64,000 nucleotides of DNA from Pseudomonas violetae (GCF_023072615.1 NZ_JAKNRW010000024.1:1-64000), one strand, 5' to 3'. Shown: positions 24,000-33,411, counted from the stretch's first letter. Numbers and translations are program-made. The notes: generated by a model from the letters alone, not told the origin.

Positions 24000-25193
24000 A
24001 TGGGATTTCGGTTCAGCAAGCGGATAACGATTATGCCAGGGGTCCGTCTTAACATCAGTCGCTCGGGAGTCAGTACATCGATAGGCCCTCGGGGCTTGAG
24101 CATGACCATGGGACGCAACGGTACTTATCTCAATGCCGCAATACCCGGCACAGGCTTGTCCTATCGCGAGCGTCTCGACAGGCCCTCACGAACCAATGAA
24201 GCGCAAGACGGCGGTGCAGGAGGAGGGCACTCAGGACAGGTTAAAATTAAGGTGTCCGACGATGGCTGCCTGCTGATTACCGACATGGACGATAACGAGC
24301 TCCCGCCCGTAATCGTTAAACGGGTTAAATCCGAGAACGCGAGGCCAATCCAGGACTTGCTTGAAAAAGCTGCTGAAAAAATCAATCGCGATCTTGATGA
24401 CTGCTTGGGGGTACACCTTCCGACGCCTCGCCCGGGGTCACAGCCTGTCATCCCCGGCCCGTTCTCCATAGATGCCCCTTGGTTACCTGCTCAGCAGGCA
24501 CCAGGGCTGATGGATCGGATGCTCCTGCGGAGCGCCAAGATGGAGCGAGATGCAGAAACCGCCGAAGCACAATACCGCCAGGACCTGAACGTCTGGCAGG
24601 CGACGCGGGATGCACACGAATTTGAGCGCGCGGAGATCGAAAAATCCTTTCGGCTAGCCGCACGTGGATTCAGCGCTCATATGGAGAAGGCGCTTGATTA
24701 CGTTTTGAGTGGAATTGCCTGGCCCAAGCAAACACAGGTCAGTTACGAGTTCTCACAAGACGTAACCGGCGTCGCACTTGATGTCGATCTTCCAGATGAA
24801 CGTGATGTGCCTCGACGCATTGCCGAGGCACGTGGCAACGGCAAGCTGACGTTCAAGAACCGCACTGAGGCGCAAGTGCGTCGGGATTTCGTCGCCCTCT
24901 GCTATGGCTCTTTGTTTCGTGTGGTCGGCGAAGTTTTGGCGCTTCTACCTGGAATTCAAAAGGTACTGGTGTCGGGTTACATCCAAAGAGACAACCCGGC
25001 GAATGGGACGATTGAGGATCACTACGTGATTTCTGCCCTGGTTACTCGTCCTGAGTGGGACGCGCTGGACTTCAATCGTCTGGAGGCCATTGACCCAGCC
25101 TCCACCCTTAAGTCGTGCGGGGCGCTTGCGAAGCTCGATCGTTCCGCGCGCTTTGTTGAAATAACACCAATGGATATGACTGCGCTGAACTAA
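24000..25193 (+). CDS. DUF4236-domain protein
   Basis: A 397-residue protein of unknown function. The first 55 residues are a DUF4236 domain (MGFRFSKRITIMPGVRLNIS, then SGVSTSIGPRGLSMTMGRNGTYLNAAIPGTGLSYR). The middle (residues about 60-200) is low in recognisable motifs with a charged helix (RSAKMERDAETAEAQYRQDLN). The C-terminal about 190 residues (FSAHMEKALDYVLSGIAWPKQTQVSYEF onward) form an alpha/beta region I do not recognise. AAGGAG lies 6 nt before ATG 24000; longer in-frame starts upstream lack this. No signal peptide. Confidence 0.8.
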   Translation: MGFRFSKRITIMPGVRLNISRSGVSTSIGPRGLSMTMGRNGTYLNAAIPGTGLSYRERLDRPSRTNEAQDGGAGGGHSGQVKIKVSDDGCLLITDMDDNELPPVIVKRVKSENARPIQDLLEKAAEKINRDLDDCLGVHLPTPRPGSQPVIPGPFSIDAPWLPAQQAPGLMDRMLLRSAKMERDAETAEAQYRQDLNVWQATRDAHEFERAEIEKSFRLAARGFSAHMEKALDYVLSGIAWPKQTQVSYEFSQDVTGVALDVDLPDERDVPRRIAEARGNGKLTFKNRTEAQVRRDFVALCYGSLFRVVGEVLALLPGIQKVLVSGYIQRDNPANGTIEDHYVISALVTRPEWDALDFNRLEAIDPASTLKSCGALAKLDRSARFVEITPMDMTALN

Positions 25194-25266
25194 AGGCGAG
25201 TTCCGCGACGGGCTGTAGCCGTCGCAGGTTTCATTTGAGTGGTGCTGCTCCAGGCTAGGTGGCACT

Positions 25267-26598
25267 ATGCTACACCCCGCATGCGCTGGCTCTAGGCGTC
25301 AGGGGTCGACGTTTGAATTTCTGACAAGGATCAGTTGGATGCTTATCGCTCTTGTAATCCTGAACGCCCTCTATTTGATCTGCAGTCTCCTGTTCAACGC
25401 CGAACTCTTGAACATGGCGGGTGCAGACATTCCGTTGAAGAAACTCGAAGTCCTTGAGCTATACAGCCAGGTTCTGGCGGCCACCAGCATGTGTCTGCTC
25501 GTGTGGCGGATCTGCTATCACCGTTATCAAGGAAAGGGGCGGGTTCTGTGGATTTCGCTCGCAGTTTCCACGGCACTTGTTACGCCGCTTTCGTGGTGGT
25601 TTCAGGGGGCCGCTCCAGACTGGATCGCCGAGCAATTTCCAACCTCCCTGCGCGTCAGCAGTCTGTATGCGTACGTCACCAAGAAAGGCTTGCTGTACGA
25701 CACACTGACCATCCCTAACCTCCCGTACAAGGAGTTCAAAGACCAGGGAGAGGGTAAGGCGTTTATAGCAAACCTGGGGGTCCTGATGAGCGTACAGAGC
25801 TCCTATGTCGAGAAAATCGATAAGAACTTCCAAGGTTTCTCTGTAGCGGTGTTCCAGGGTTTCGCGAAACGAAATAGTGATGCCCTTTACGAGCGGCTTC
25901 AGGAAACTGTCGTGCTAAACATAGGTGACATCACAAGAGTGTATGTACAACTCGAGGGGTTACGAGCGGCTGGAATTCCGGGCAACGATTGGACGCCGAT
26001 TAAGTGGCCAAAACCTGGAGAGGATTTGGGCTATACCCCAACGGCCGATGAATACGCCCGCTCAATTAATCCAGGTGTAAGAACTCGAGAAGCAATTGCG
26101 AACACTGTTGAGGTTCGCTACATGGCAAAGACCGCGCTCGGCCCTCTCTACGTCAAAGGAATGAACCTTTTGGCTACCCACGAGCAATTTCAGGCCTACT
26201 TGCCAGGGATCGCCAGCAACATGGCATTCGATGTTGCGCACACCGACATACGGGGGCCAGAGGGGCTGAATGTCTTAAAGAACATGTGGTTCATTCCATT
26301 TTCGCTTCTCAGCGGGTTGTTCTTTAGTGCAATCAGTCTCGTGGTCTTGATCATCTCAGGCATTGAAGCACTCAGACAGGTGCAAGGGCGTAATCGTCTG
26401 GCGCGAGCAGTCGCCATTGCCCTCATCGTTATAGTCCCCCTCGCCATCGGAAACAAGATTGTGGACAGCACCGGGTACTCGGATGCGTTCAGTGGTTCAG
26501 GTAAACAACCTCTGTTGCTGGCCAAGGTTTTCAGATGGGCCATGTCCGCAGAAGCAATGCTCTACAACATCACAAAGCCTCTGCTCAAAGCAGAATGA
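25267..26598 (+). CDS. Membrane protein of unknown function
   Basis: A 443-residue protein with about five predicted membrane helices: three near the N-terminus (ISWMLIALVILNALYLICSLL, VLAATSMCLLVWRICY, VLWISLAVSTALVTPLSWW) and two near the C-terminus (LLSGLFFSAISLVVLIISGIE, RAVAIALIVIVPLAIGN). A hydrophilic domain of about 230 residues lies between, probably in the periplasm. I recognise no family. ATG 25339 with AAGGA 8 nt upstream is an alternative start, but the longer form keeps positive residues before the first helix. The stop overlaps the longest reading of the next gene. Confidence 0.65.
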   Translation: MLHPACAGSRRQGSTFEFLTRISWMLIALVILNALYLICSLLFNAELLNMAGADIPLKKLEVLELYSQVLAATSMCLLVWRICYHRYQGKGRVLWISLAVSTALVTPLSWWFQGAAPDWIAEQFPTSLRVSSLYAYVTKKGLLYDTLTIPNLPYKEFKDQGEGKAFIANLGVLMSVQSSYVEKIDKNFQGFSVAVFQGFAKRNSDALYERLQETVVLNIGDITRVYVQLEGLRAAGIPGNDWTPIKWPKPGEDLGYTPTADEYARSINPGVRTREAIANTVEVRYMAKTALGPLYVKGMNLLATHEQFQAYLPGIASNMAFDVAHTDIRGPEGLNVLKNMWFIPFSLLSGLFFSAISLVVLIISGIEALRQVQGRNRLARAVAIALIVIVPLAIGNKIVDSTGYSDAFSGSGKQPLLLAKVFRWAMSAEAMLYNITKPLLKAE

Positions 26599-26624
26599 AA
26601 AAATTACAAATAGGGAGAGTCAAC

Positions 26625-27476
26625 GTGCACAAAAGGTTTCTAGTCACAGTCTTGGCATTGGCTATTACTGCAAGCTCTGGATGCGCTCAACTGGGTCTCA
26701 ATAAAAAGCAGGCCGGAACTGTGATCGGCGGCGTAGCAGGCGCGGTCGCGGGAGCATTCATTGGTAAGGGCAATGGCAAGATTGTCGCGGTGCTGCTGAC
26801 GAGCACAATCGGTGCTTTCATCGGTAATAAAATTGGCTCGATGCTTGATGATCAAGATAAGCAGGCATTAGCGCTACGCACCCAAGAAGCTTTAAATTCG
26901 TCGGCCAGTAATTCTACTCAACCCGTGTCCTGGACTTCGGCTCACTCGGGCGCGAGTGCGAAAATCGAACAGGGCAAAGAGTTCACGCAGAGCAAAACGG
27001 TTGAAGTGAAGCGTGCCCCTAAAGTTACTGCCGTACCGTCGATGAAGTTGATCAATGAACAATACGTGACCAACAGCAGCTCCAATGTTCGCGCGGCACC
27101 GAATAAGGGTGCTGAGAAAGTGGGTGGCTTGCAGCCAGGCACGGAGTTTACTGCGGTTGGCTCCACTGGCGACTGGATTCTTGTAGGCCGTAAGGGTGTG
27201 ACCGTCGGCTACATCAGCAAATCACTGGTTTCTCCCAAGTCTGAAGCTGCGGCTAATAATCTTAAGTCGGTAAATCTCGACGAGATGAATGTTGCGGCGG
27301 ACAAAGAAACCAAGGCGTTTGACCTCGACTCGATCCCCTCGCTGCCGACTCAGCAGGTTGTTGCTGAAACATCATGCCGACCGGTGACCGTGAGCCTGAA
27401 AGCGGCGGACGGTAACACTGAGCAAGAGCAGAACACGTTCTGCAAACAGGCCAATGGTACTTGGGAACTCATCTAA
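26625..27476 (+). CDS. Lipoprotein with glycine-zipper and SH3-like domain
   Basis: A 283-residue predicted lipoprotein. The signal peptide (HKRFLVTVLALAITASSGC) ends in a lipobox. A glycine-zipper membrane segment follows (VIGGVAGAVAGAFIGKGNGK, then IGAFIGNKIGSMLDDQDKQA), as in 17-kDa surface antigen/SlyB proteins. Residues about 150-205 form an SH3b-like domain (YVTNSSSNVRAAPNKGAEKVGGLQPGTEF, split here by description). The C-terminus has two Cys residues. GTG 26625 was chosen because GGGAG lies 7 nt upstream and it gives a clean signal peptide; ATG 26595 overlaps the previous stop. Confidence 0.8.
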   Translation: MHKRFLVTVLALAITASSGCAQLGLNKKQAGTVIGGVAGAVAGAFIGKGNGKIVAVLLTSTIGAFIGNKIGSMLDDQDKQALALRTQEALNSSASNSTQPVSWTSAHSGASAKIEQGKEFTQSKTVEVKRAPKVTAVPSMKLINEQYVTNSSSNVRAAPNKGAEKVGGLQPGTEFTAVGSTGDWILVGRKGVTVGYISKSLVSPKSEAAANNLKSVNLDEMNVAADKETKAFDLDSIPSLPTQQVVAETSCRPVTVSLKAADGNTEQEQNTFCKQANGTWELI

Positions 27477-27542
27477 GGGGTTTCTTCGAAAAAAGCCGTG
27501 CGCGCTGTCGCCCTATTGATGCAGCCCTGGACAGGACAAATG

Positions 27543-28019
27543 ATGAACAACTTTACCAACTGGACCCTCACTGCTATTTGCGCGGCCCTTCTGACGGGGT
27601 GCGGCTCGAGCCAGGATAAAGCAGAAGAGTTGGTCGAGATGATGAACGTGGATGCCAACTACGGCCTGATCGTTCAGGCCGCAGCAGCCGGGTACGCGCC
27701 AAAGTTTCGCGATGTGAAACCTGATCAGATCAAGACAGTTGTCAAAGACAAAATCCCGCTGAAATTTCTGAAGCAGACTATGGTAGATGTGTACGCGGAT
27801 ACGTTCGACTCGGACGAACTCGACTTGATGATCAAGGCCAATAAAAACCCTGCGAACGCGATGAGCATCATAATGGGCTCCAAGGATGGGCAGAAGCTGG
27901 CGATGAAAGCCGTTAGGGTTCAAAACGACCTGCAGATGGATATGGCGAAAGCAATGCAGGACAAAGACGAGGACATTTTGGATGAGTTGAACGACCTGCA
28001 GGATGAGGCCCGCAGCTGA
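27543..28019 (+). CDS. Small lipoprotein, DUF2059-like helical protein
   Basis: A 158-residue predicted lipoprotein: the signal LTAICAALLTGCGSS holds a lipobox. The mature part is helical and resembles the DUF2059 pattern (VDVYADTFDSDELDLMIKANKNPA, then GSKDGQKLAMKAV). AGGA lies 6 nt before ATG 27543. It is the last gene of the 24.0-28.0 kb group and is followed 15 bp later by a terminator, so the group may be one operon. No function can be assigned. Confidence 0.75.
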   Translation: MNNFTNWTLTAICAALLTGCGSSQDKAEELVEMMNVDANYGLIVQAAAAGYAPKFRDVKPDQIKTVVKDKIPLKFLKQTMVDVYADTFDSDELDLMIKANKNPANAMSIIMGSKDGQKLAMKAVRVQNDLQMDMAKAMQDKDEDILDELNDLQDEARS

Positions 28020-28034
28020 TCTGCATCGAAAATC

Positions 28035-28060
28035 AAAAACCCGGCCTAGGCCGGGTTTTT
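28035..28060. terminator. Bidirectional Rho-independent terminator
   Basis: AAAAACCCGGCC (28035-28046) and GGCCGGGTTTTT (28049-28060) form a near-perfect palindrome with A/T runs on both sides. It ends the lipoprotein gene and can serve the opposite strand. Confidence 0.92.
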
Positions 28061-28207
28061 CATATTTGGAAAAGCGCGAATTGGTCAGTGAAAAGCGTTG
28101 GTTAAGGCCAGCAACCTGATGCTGACACGCCGGTAGATCTACATATTTTGATTGGGCGTCTGCAGCAGCAGGTCAGCTGCACACACCCGGCCGGGTCGCG
28201 TCAATTG

Positions 28208-28747
28208 TCAATTGGAGGGCACTTTGAATCGTGGCCGCCTGCGTATTTTCACAGTGATAGACAGAGCAACCAATACCAGTGCTATTACGCTGAAAAATAG
28301 CGTGTTGAACCATGGGAATGGTTCGTCCCGCGTGTCGGTGGCTTCGATATCAGTAATGTTGGGGAATACCGATAGGATCTGAATGCGCCAGCCATAGTAC
28401 CGAATAAGTGCCAGTTGCTGGGTATCCCGTGAGTAACCTTGAGCCTTCGCCTGAATGTCAGCTGAGTCAAATTTGAAGTACCAAGGAAAACTCCAGCCCG
28501 TATCTTCGTTGCGATACACCATGACCTTCTTGTTTTCCGGATGCTCAGTGTTGATGAAGTAAACGTCACGTGTTGGACCGTCCGCTGGATTCTCAGCATT
28601 GATGACACCGTCATCGTCAACGCGTTTAACTTCACCTCCGGTGATGAGGACCACGTCGTATTGGGGAAGGACGTAGTAAAGACCCAGTGCGCCGCCGGCG
28701 ACTCCTAGAAAAACTACGCCTAGAATCACGCCCTTCAACCATTTCAT
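28208..28747 (-). CDS. DUF1523-family membrane protein
   Basis: A 179-residue protein with an N-terminal membrane helix (VILGVVFLGVAGGALGLYYVL) and a C-terminal one (TLFFSVIALVLVALSITV). Between them lies the DUF1523 domain (VVLITGGEVKRVDDDG, DVYFINTEHPENKKVMVYRNEDTGW, YGWRIQILSVFPNI). The function is unknown; the topology puts the domain in the periplasm. GGAG lies 7 nt before ATG 28747 on the minus strand. The gene is single and ends before a bidirectional terminator. Confidence 0.85.
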   Translation of the reverse strand: MKWLKGVILGVVFLGVAGGALGLYYVLPQYDVVLITGGEVKRVDDDGVINAENPADGPTRDVYFINTEHPENKKVMVYRNEDTGWSFPWYFKFDSADIQAKAQGYSRDTQQLALIRYYGWRIQILSVFPNITDIEATDTRDEPFPWFNTLFFSVIALVLVALSITVKIRRRPRFKVPSN

Positions 28748-29076
28748 TGATGCACTCCATTTCAAATCATTTGATATTGCACCATTTCTGTTGGCCAGAG
28801 GCATTTTTAGCTGGGGTATTACATCGAAATATGTTCAGCAAATGTGTAGGAGATGCGGGTGGGCGAGCTGATGTTTCTAAGCTCAAGGGGCAGAGACGTT
28901 TTCCCCAGATAGCCCGGCCACTGTGCAGGGCTTTTTCGATTCGGCTATAAATCCCACATAATGGGTTTATAATTCACATGTTGAACTAAGCCCTCTGCTG
29001 GTTTAAGGTCAGTCACAACCCAGTGACCCGACGCCGTCCGGCCACCGAGAATAAAGACAATAAGAGGAATTCCCCC

Positions 29077-30420
29077 ATGACCGGTCCTTCGCTGGACAGC
29101 CGTCTGCACGCCAGCACCATGAAGAAGCTCAACCTGAAGCTGATTCCGTTTCTGATGCTGCTGTACATGGTGGCTTACATCGACAAGTCGAACATTTCGG
29201 TGGCGGCGTTGACGATGAATGCCGACCTCGGCCTCAGTCTGCGCATGTACGGCATCGGCGTCGGGTTGTTCTTCCTGACCTATATCCTGTTCGAAGTGCC
29301 CAGCAGCCTGATCCTGACCAAGGTCGGTGCGCGGCGCTGGATTGCGCGGATCATGATCACTTGGGGCATCATTGCCGCGGGCATGAGCCTGATCCAAAGC
29401 GCCAACCAGCTGTACGTGATGCGCCTGCTGCTGGGCGCGGCCGAAGCCGGTTTCACGCCCGGGATCATCTACTACCTGTCGCAGTGGTTCCCGCGCAGCG
29501 ACCGGGCCAGGGCCATGTCCTGGTTCTACATCGGCGCTGCCCTGGCCTCGGTGATTGGTTTGCCGATGTCCGGCGCCTTGCTGCATCTGGACGGCCTGTT
29601 CGGCGTTAACGGCTGGCGCTGGTTGTTCCTGCTCGAAGGTATTCCGGCGATAGTGCTGGGCTACGTTGTGTTGCGCTACATGCCTGAAACGCCGGCCTCC
29701 ACCCACTGGCTGGACAGCGCGCAGAAGGATTGGCTCAGCCGCACTATGCAGGCCGAGCAGGCGACGACGGTGATTTCGCACAAGGACGCCTGGCACGTGG
29801 CTTTTCGCAGTCGCCAGGTGTGGTTGCTCAGCCTGTTCTGGTTGCTGCAGGCGTTTGGCACCATTGGCGTCACGCTGTTTCTGCCGCTGATTGTGCAGTC
29901 GGTATCCAAGCAGGGCTCGTTTGTGGTCAGCCTGTTGTCGGCGATGCCGTTCTTCCTGGCGTGCGTGTTCATGTACTTGAACGGGCGTCACTCCGATCGT
30001 ACGGGCGAGCGGGGCTGGCATTTGGGTGGGCCGCTGTTGGCGGCCGGGGTGCTGCTGGCCCTGGCGGTGTTTACTGGCAACCAGTGGCTGGCGTATGTGC
30101 TGCTGGTGGTGGCGGTGGGGTTGAACTGGGCGGCGACGCCGGTTTTCTGGGCGACCACCACCGAATACTTGTCCGGGCCGGCTGCTGCTGTGTCGATCGC
30201 CTTGATCAACTCCATCGCCAACATTGCCGGCCTGGGCTTGCCGCCCGTGATGGGTTGGATCAAGGACTCCACCCAGAGCTATGACTATGCCTTGCTGCTG
30301 GTGGCTGCCGCGCTGCTGGCCGGGGGGCTGCTGGGGCTCTATCTGGGAGGCGGCAAACGCAGCCGCAAGGTCACTACCATTTCTGTCCAGGGGGGCATCG
30401 ATGAAATCAACCGTGCTTAA
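29077..30420 (+). CDS. MFS permease, anion:cation symporter (ACS) type
   Basis: A 447-residue inner-membrane major facilitator protein with 12 hydrophobic segments. Early signature YMVAYIDKSNISVAALTMNADLG and the loop WFPRSDRARAMSWFYIG are typical of the anion:cation symporter family, which takes up organic acids such as glucarate, tartrate, phthalate or 4-hydroxyphenylacetate. GAGGA precedes ATG 29077. The 3' end overlaps a 2-hydroxyacid dehydrogenase gene by 20 bp, so the cargo is probably a hydroxy- or keto-acid used by that enzyme. Confidence 0.88.
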   Translation: MTGPSLDSRLHASTMKKLNLKLIPFLMLLYMVAYIDKSNISVAALTMNADLGLSLRMYGIGVGLFFLTYILFEVPSSLILTKVGARRWIARIMITWGIIAAGMSLIQSANQLYVMRLLLGAAEAGFTPGIIYYLSQWFPRSDRARAMSWFYIGAALASVIGLPMSGALLHLDGLFGVNGWRWLFLLEGIPAIVLGYVVLRYMPETPASTHWLDSAQKDWLSRTMQAEQATTVISHKDAWHVAFRSRQVWLLSLFWLLQAFGTIGVTLFLPLIVQSVSKQGSFVVSLLSAMPFFLACVFMYLNGRHSDRTGERGWHLGGPLLAAGVLLALAVFTGNQWLAYVLLVVAVGLNWAATPVFWATTTEYLSGPAAAVSIALINSIANIAGLGLPPVMGWIKDSTQSYDYALLLVAAALLAGGLLGLYLGGGKRSRKVTTISVQGGIDEINRA

Positions 30421-31333
30421 AGTTGCGCATCTGCCGGACATGCTCAGCGAGCGGCTGTATGCCGAGTATGACGTGCTGGAGGGCAGTGAGAGCGGCGAGG
30501 AACTGCAGGCGCAAACTGTGCGCGGTATTCGCGCGCTGATCGCCAATGGCGAGTCGCGGGTGCGCGCCGCTTTGATCGAGCGCCTGCCGGATCTGCAAGT
30601 GATCGTGGTGTTTGGTGTCGGTTATGACGGCATCGACGTCGAGGCGGCCCGCGCCCGTGGCATTGCCGTCACCCATACGCCGGACGTGCTGACCGACGAC
30701 GTCGCTGATTTCGCCATGACCTTGCTGCTCGGCACTGCCCGGCGTATCGCCCGGGCCGACCGTTTTGTGCGGGATGGACGCTGGCAGCAGGGACCTTTTC
30801 CGTTCACTCGCAAGGTCAGTGGCAAGCGCCTCGGAATCGTTGGCCTGGGGCGGATCGGCAGGGCGATTGCACTGCGCGCCGCCGCGTTCGACATGCAGAT
30901 CAGCTACCACGGCCGGCGTCCGCTGGCGGTGGATTACCCGTATTACGCTTCGGTCACCGAGCTTGCGGCGGCGGTGGATTTTCTACTGGTCGCGGTGGGC
31001 GGTGGGGACTCGACTTATCACCTGGTCGATGCCGGCGTGCTCGATGCGTTGGGCAGTCAAGGCATCCTGATCAACGTGGGGCGTGGCAGTGTGGTCGATG
31101 AGGCGGCGCTGGCTCAGGCGTTGGCCGAGGGGCGGATTCTGGGGGCGGGGCTGGACGTGTTCGAGGATGAACCGCGGCCGCAGGCGGGTTTGCTGGACCT
31201 GGACAACGTGCTGCTGGCGCCACACATGGCCAGCGCCACCTGGGACACACGCCGGGCGATGTCGGACCTGACCTTGGCCAACCTCGCCGCGCACTTTGCC
31301 GGGCAGCCGTTGCCAACGCCGGTTCCGGATTGA
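30401..31333 (+). CDS. NAD(P)-dependent 2-hydroxyacid dehydrogenase
   Basis: A 310-residue D-isomer-specific 2-hydroxyacid dehydrogenase. The nucleotide loop is GIVGLGRIGRAIA, and the active-site residues are Arg in INVGRGSVVDE, Glu in DVFEDEPR and His in LAPHMASAT. Related enzymes reduce glyoxylate, hydroxypyruvate or other 2-keto acids. ATG 30401 has a G-rich Shine-Dalgarno site and lies inside the permease gene, so the two are translationally coupled. Its stop is 9 bp from the end of the convergent MarR gene. Confidence 0.92.
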   Translation: MKSTVLKVAHLPDMLSERLYAEYDVLEGSESGEELQAQTVRGIRALIANGESRVRAALIERLPDLQVIVVFGVGYDGIDVEAARARGIAVTHTPDVLTDDVADFAMTLLLGTARRIARADRFVRDGRWQQGPFPFTRKVSGKRLGIVGLGRIGRAIALRAAAFDMQISYHGRRPLAVDYPYYASVTELAAAVDFLLVAVGGGDSTYHLVDAGVLDALGSQGILINVGRGSVVDEAALAQALAEGRILGAGLDVFEDEPRPQAGLLDLDNVLLAPHMASATWDTRRAMSDLTLANLAAHFAGQPLPTPVPD

Positions 31334-31342
31334 CGCGCCGGG

Positions 31343-31819
31343 TCAGTCTTGCGGCAGGTTATTGAAGATTTTTTCCAGGGTGCCGTTCAGTTTGGTGATC
31401 TGCGCTTCGGTCAGGCCTTTGAAGCTGGTGCGGAAGATATCGCTGGTGCCCAACTGGATTTCTTCGATGGTATGGCGCCCGACATCGGTCAGTGAGACCT
31501 GGGTCACCCGGCCGTCGCTGGCGCTGGTGTTGGTTTCCACCAGGCCGTCGGCTTTCATCCGGTAGACGATCTTAGTGATGGTCGACAGCTTGGCGATGGC
31601 ATGGATGGAGATTTCCGAAATGCTCGACTCGCCATTTTCCTTGAGGATGAACAGAATCCGCCAGCGAGGGATGTCCATGTCGATCTTTTTCAGCGCTTTC
31701 TCCATCGCCATGGAGTAGCGCCCGTGCAGGCGCGCGAGCCAATAGAAGGGGAACTCTTCCTTCTTGAAGTCTTCGCTGGCGGGGTTGTATCGGCTCAGGC
31801 GCTTTTTCGGGGTGGTCAT
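31343..31819 (-). CDS. MarR-family regulator (IacR-like candidate)
   Basis: A 158-residue winged-helix regulator: PRWRILFILKENGESSISEIS, then IAKLSTITKIVYRMKADGLVETNTSASDGRVTQVSLT covers the recognition helix and wing. FPFYWLARLHGRYSMAMEKAL is the dimerisation start. IAA-catabolic (iac) clusters are controlled by a MarR protein, IacR; none lies beside iac here and this protein is the only MarR in the window, so it is a candidate, which I infer rather than recognise. It follows an MFS gene on the same strand, 97 bp downstream. Confidence 0.85.
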   Translation of the reverse strand: MTTPKKRLSRYNPASEDFKKEEFPFYWLARLHGRYSMAMEKALKKIDMDIPRWRILFILKENGESSISEISIHAIAKLSTITKIVYRMKADGLVETNTSASDGRVTQVSLTDVGRHTIEEIQLGTSDIFRTSFKGLTEAQITKLNGTLEKIFNNLPQD

Positions 31820-31916
31820 AAAGGTGGCGTAGTCTTTCTGATGAGCTGGGTTGGGTAGCGGGCGCCATTGTCGCGCCGCCCGCCGCAAAAAACCAGCGGA
31901 CGCGCCACGGTGTGCC

Positions 31917-33260
31917 TCAGGCCAGGCCTTCGTGCTTGAGGCTCTCACGAAAGTGCCGGCAGCCCTTGACCAGCAACAGCAGGGTCAGGGTGACGGCGAA
32001 CGCGTTGAGCAGGGAGATCGACGAGCCGACCAGTGCCGGGTTTTCGAACAGCCGGTCGGTGAGCAGCGCGACCGCCGTGGTGCCGACACCCAGGCCGATC
32101 AGGTTGGAAATCAGCAGGAATAGCGCGCTGATCTGCGCCCGCATCTGGTTTGGCGGCAGGATCTGCATGGCTGCAGTTGACGCCGGCATCGGAAACGAGG
32201 CGAAGAACATGGCCGGCGCCAGCAGCGCCAGGGACATCCACAGTTCGCTGACCTGGGTAAACGCGACAGCGGGCACGGCCATCCCGATTGCACCAATCAC
32301 GCCCGCGCGAATCGGCGCGTCGCTGTAGCCTTTCTTCGCCAGCCAGTCGATCAGCCAGCCGCCGCAAAACACGCCACTGGTGTTGGCCAGCAGCACTACA
32401 ATCCCGAGCATGTAGCCGGTATCGCTGGGGGCGAGGCCGAATTTGCGCATGTAGAAAGCCGGGGTCCAGCTGAGCATGCAGAACAGCGTCATCGCGTAGA
32501 ACGAGAAGCCCAGGTAGTGGCAGGAGAAGGTCTTGCGGTGCACCGCCAGGAACTTGAACGCCTGCTTCATGCTGGGCGCATGGACCTTACCTGCGGCATC
32601 GAGTTTGAGGCCCTTGCGCGCCGGGTCACGCACCGTGAGTGCAATCAACAGGGCCACCAATACCCCCGGCAGGCCCACCAGGAAAAACGTCACTTGCCAG
32701 GGCCGCATTTCCCCCAGCAGCGGGACGACGACACTGTCGAGGTTCTTCAGCAAATCGATGACGTAGCCTCCAATCAGAAAGGCCACGCCGCCGCCAATGA
32801 ACGAGCCGATGGAGTAGATTGCCACGGCGCGACCGAGCTTTTCCCGGGGAAACATGTCGCTGAGCATTGAGTAGGTGGCCGGTGACAGGGCCGCTTCGCC
32901 TATGCCGACGCCGATGCGCGCCATGAACATCTGCAGGAAGTTTTTGCTCAGCCCGCAAAGAGCGGTTGCCAGGCTCCAGAACGCGACGCCGATGGCGATG
33001 ATTTTCGGTCGGGAGAATTTGTCTGCCAGTAGCGCAATGGGCATGCCCATGAAGGCATAGAACAGCGAAAAAGCCAGGCCGTGCAGAAGGCTGAACTGAG
33101 TATCGGAGAGCTGCAGATCGTGTTTGATCGGCTCGATCATCAACGCCAGGATCTGCCGATCGATGAACGAAAAAATGTACGCCAGCATGCAAATGGCTAC
33201 GATGTACCATTCATAGGCATAGCTTTTACGGGTGACCTCGGTGGGTGTTTTGCTGGTCAT
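31917..33260 (-). CDS. MFS permease (spinster-like/aromatic-acid-transporter type)
   Basis: A 447-residue major facilitator protein with 12 membrane segments. The N-terminus YAYEWYIVAICMLAYIFSFIDRQILALMIEPIKHDL (two parts) and the loop GMPIALLADKFSRPKIIAIG belong to the spinster-like/organic-acid permease group. It probably imports an organic acid in the inner membrane. The MarR gene follows on the same strand, and a XylS-like regulator is divergent. The substrate is not determinable from sequence, though location among aromatic catabolic genes suggests an aromatic acid. Confidence 0.87.
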   Translation of the reverse strand: MTSKTPTEVTRKSYAYEWYIVAICMLAYIFSFIDRQILALMIEPIKHDLQLSDTQFSLLHGLAFSLFYAFMGMPIALLADKFSRPKIIAIGVAFWSLATALCGLSKNFLQMFMARIGVGIGEAALSPATYSMLSDMFPREKLGRAVAIYSIGSFIGGGVAFLIGGYVIDLLKNLDSVVVPLLGEMRPWQVTFFLVGLPGVLVALLIALTVRDPARKGLKLDAAGKVHAPSMKQAFKFLAVHRKTFSCHYLGFSFYAMTLFCMLSWTPAFYMRKFGLAPSDTGYMLGIVVLLANTSGVFCGGWLIDWLAKKGYSDAPIRAGVIGAIGMAVPAVAFTQVSELWMSLALLAPAMFFASFPMPASTAAMQILPPNQMRAQISALFLLISNLIGLGVGTTAVALLTDRLFENPALVGSSISLLNAFAVTLTLLLLVKGCRHFRESLKHEGLA

Positions 33261-33395
33261 GCTGTTGGCCCCTTCAGGGTTGGCAATCAGTCAGTCGGCG
33301 GCAGCGTGTGTTCGCAGTTGGGTGTGTCGGTGACGCCATCGTTACCCGAGCGCGTTGCCCTGGTGCGTTTATTGGTTTTGTTGTGCTGTCCAGGT

Positions 33396-33411
33396 TGCCA
33401 ATCCATTGGCA
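33396..33411. promoter_or_regulatory. Palindromic operator TGCCAAT-CC-ATTGGCA
   Basis: A perfect 7-bp dyad with a 2-bp centre in the 325-bp divergent region (33261-33585) between the MFS and XylS-like genes. The compact palindrome suits a dimeric winged-helix regulator such as the MarR protein encoded downstream of the MFS gene. The rest of this region shows no gene. Confidence 0.45.

Noticed and set aside
28945..30546. 533-codon open frame on the minus strand opposite the MFS permease
   Set aside because: It is a GC-rich shadow of the MFS/dehydrogenase genes; the translation is full of Gln, His and Arg without any domain, while the plus strand encodes clear families.
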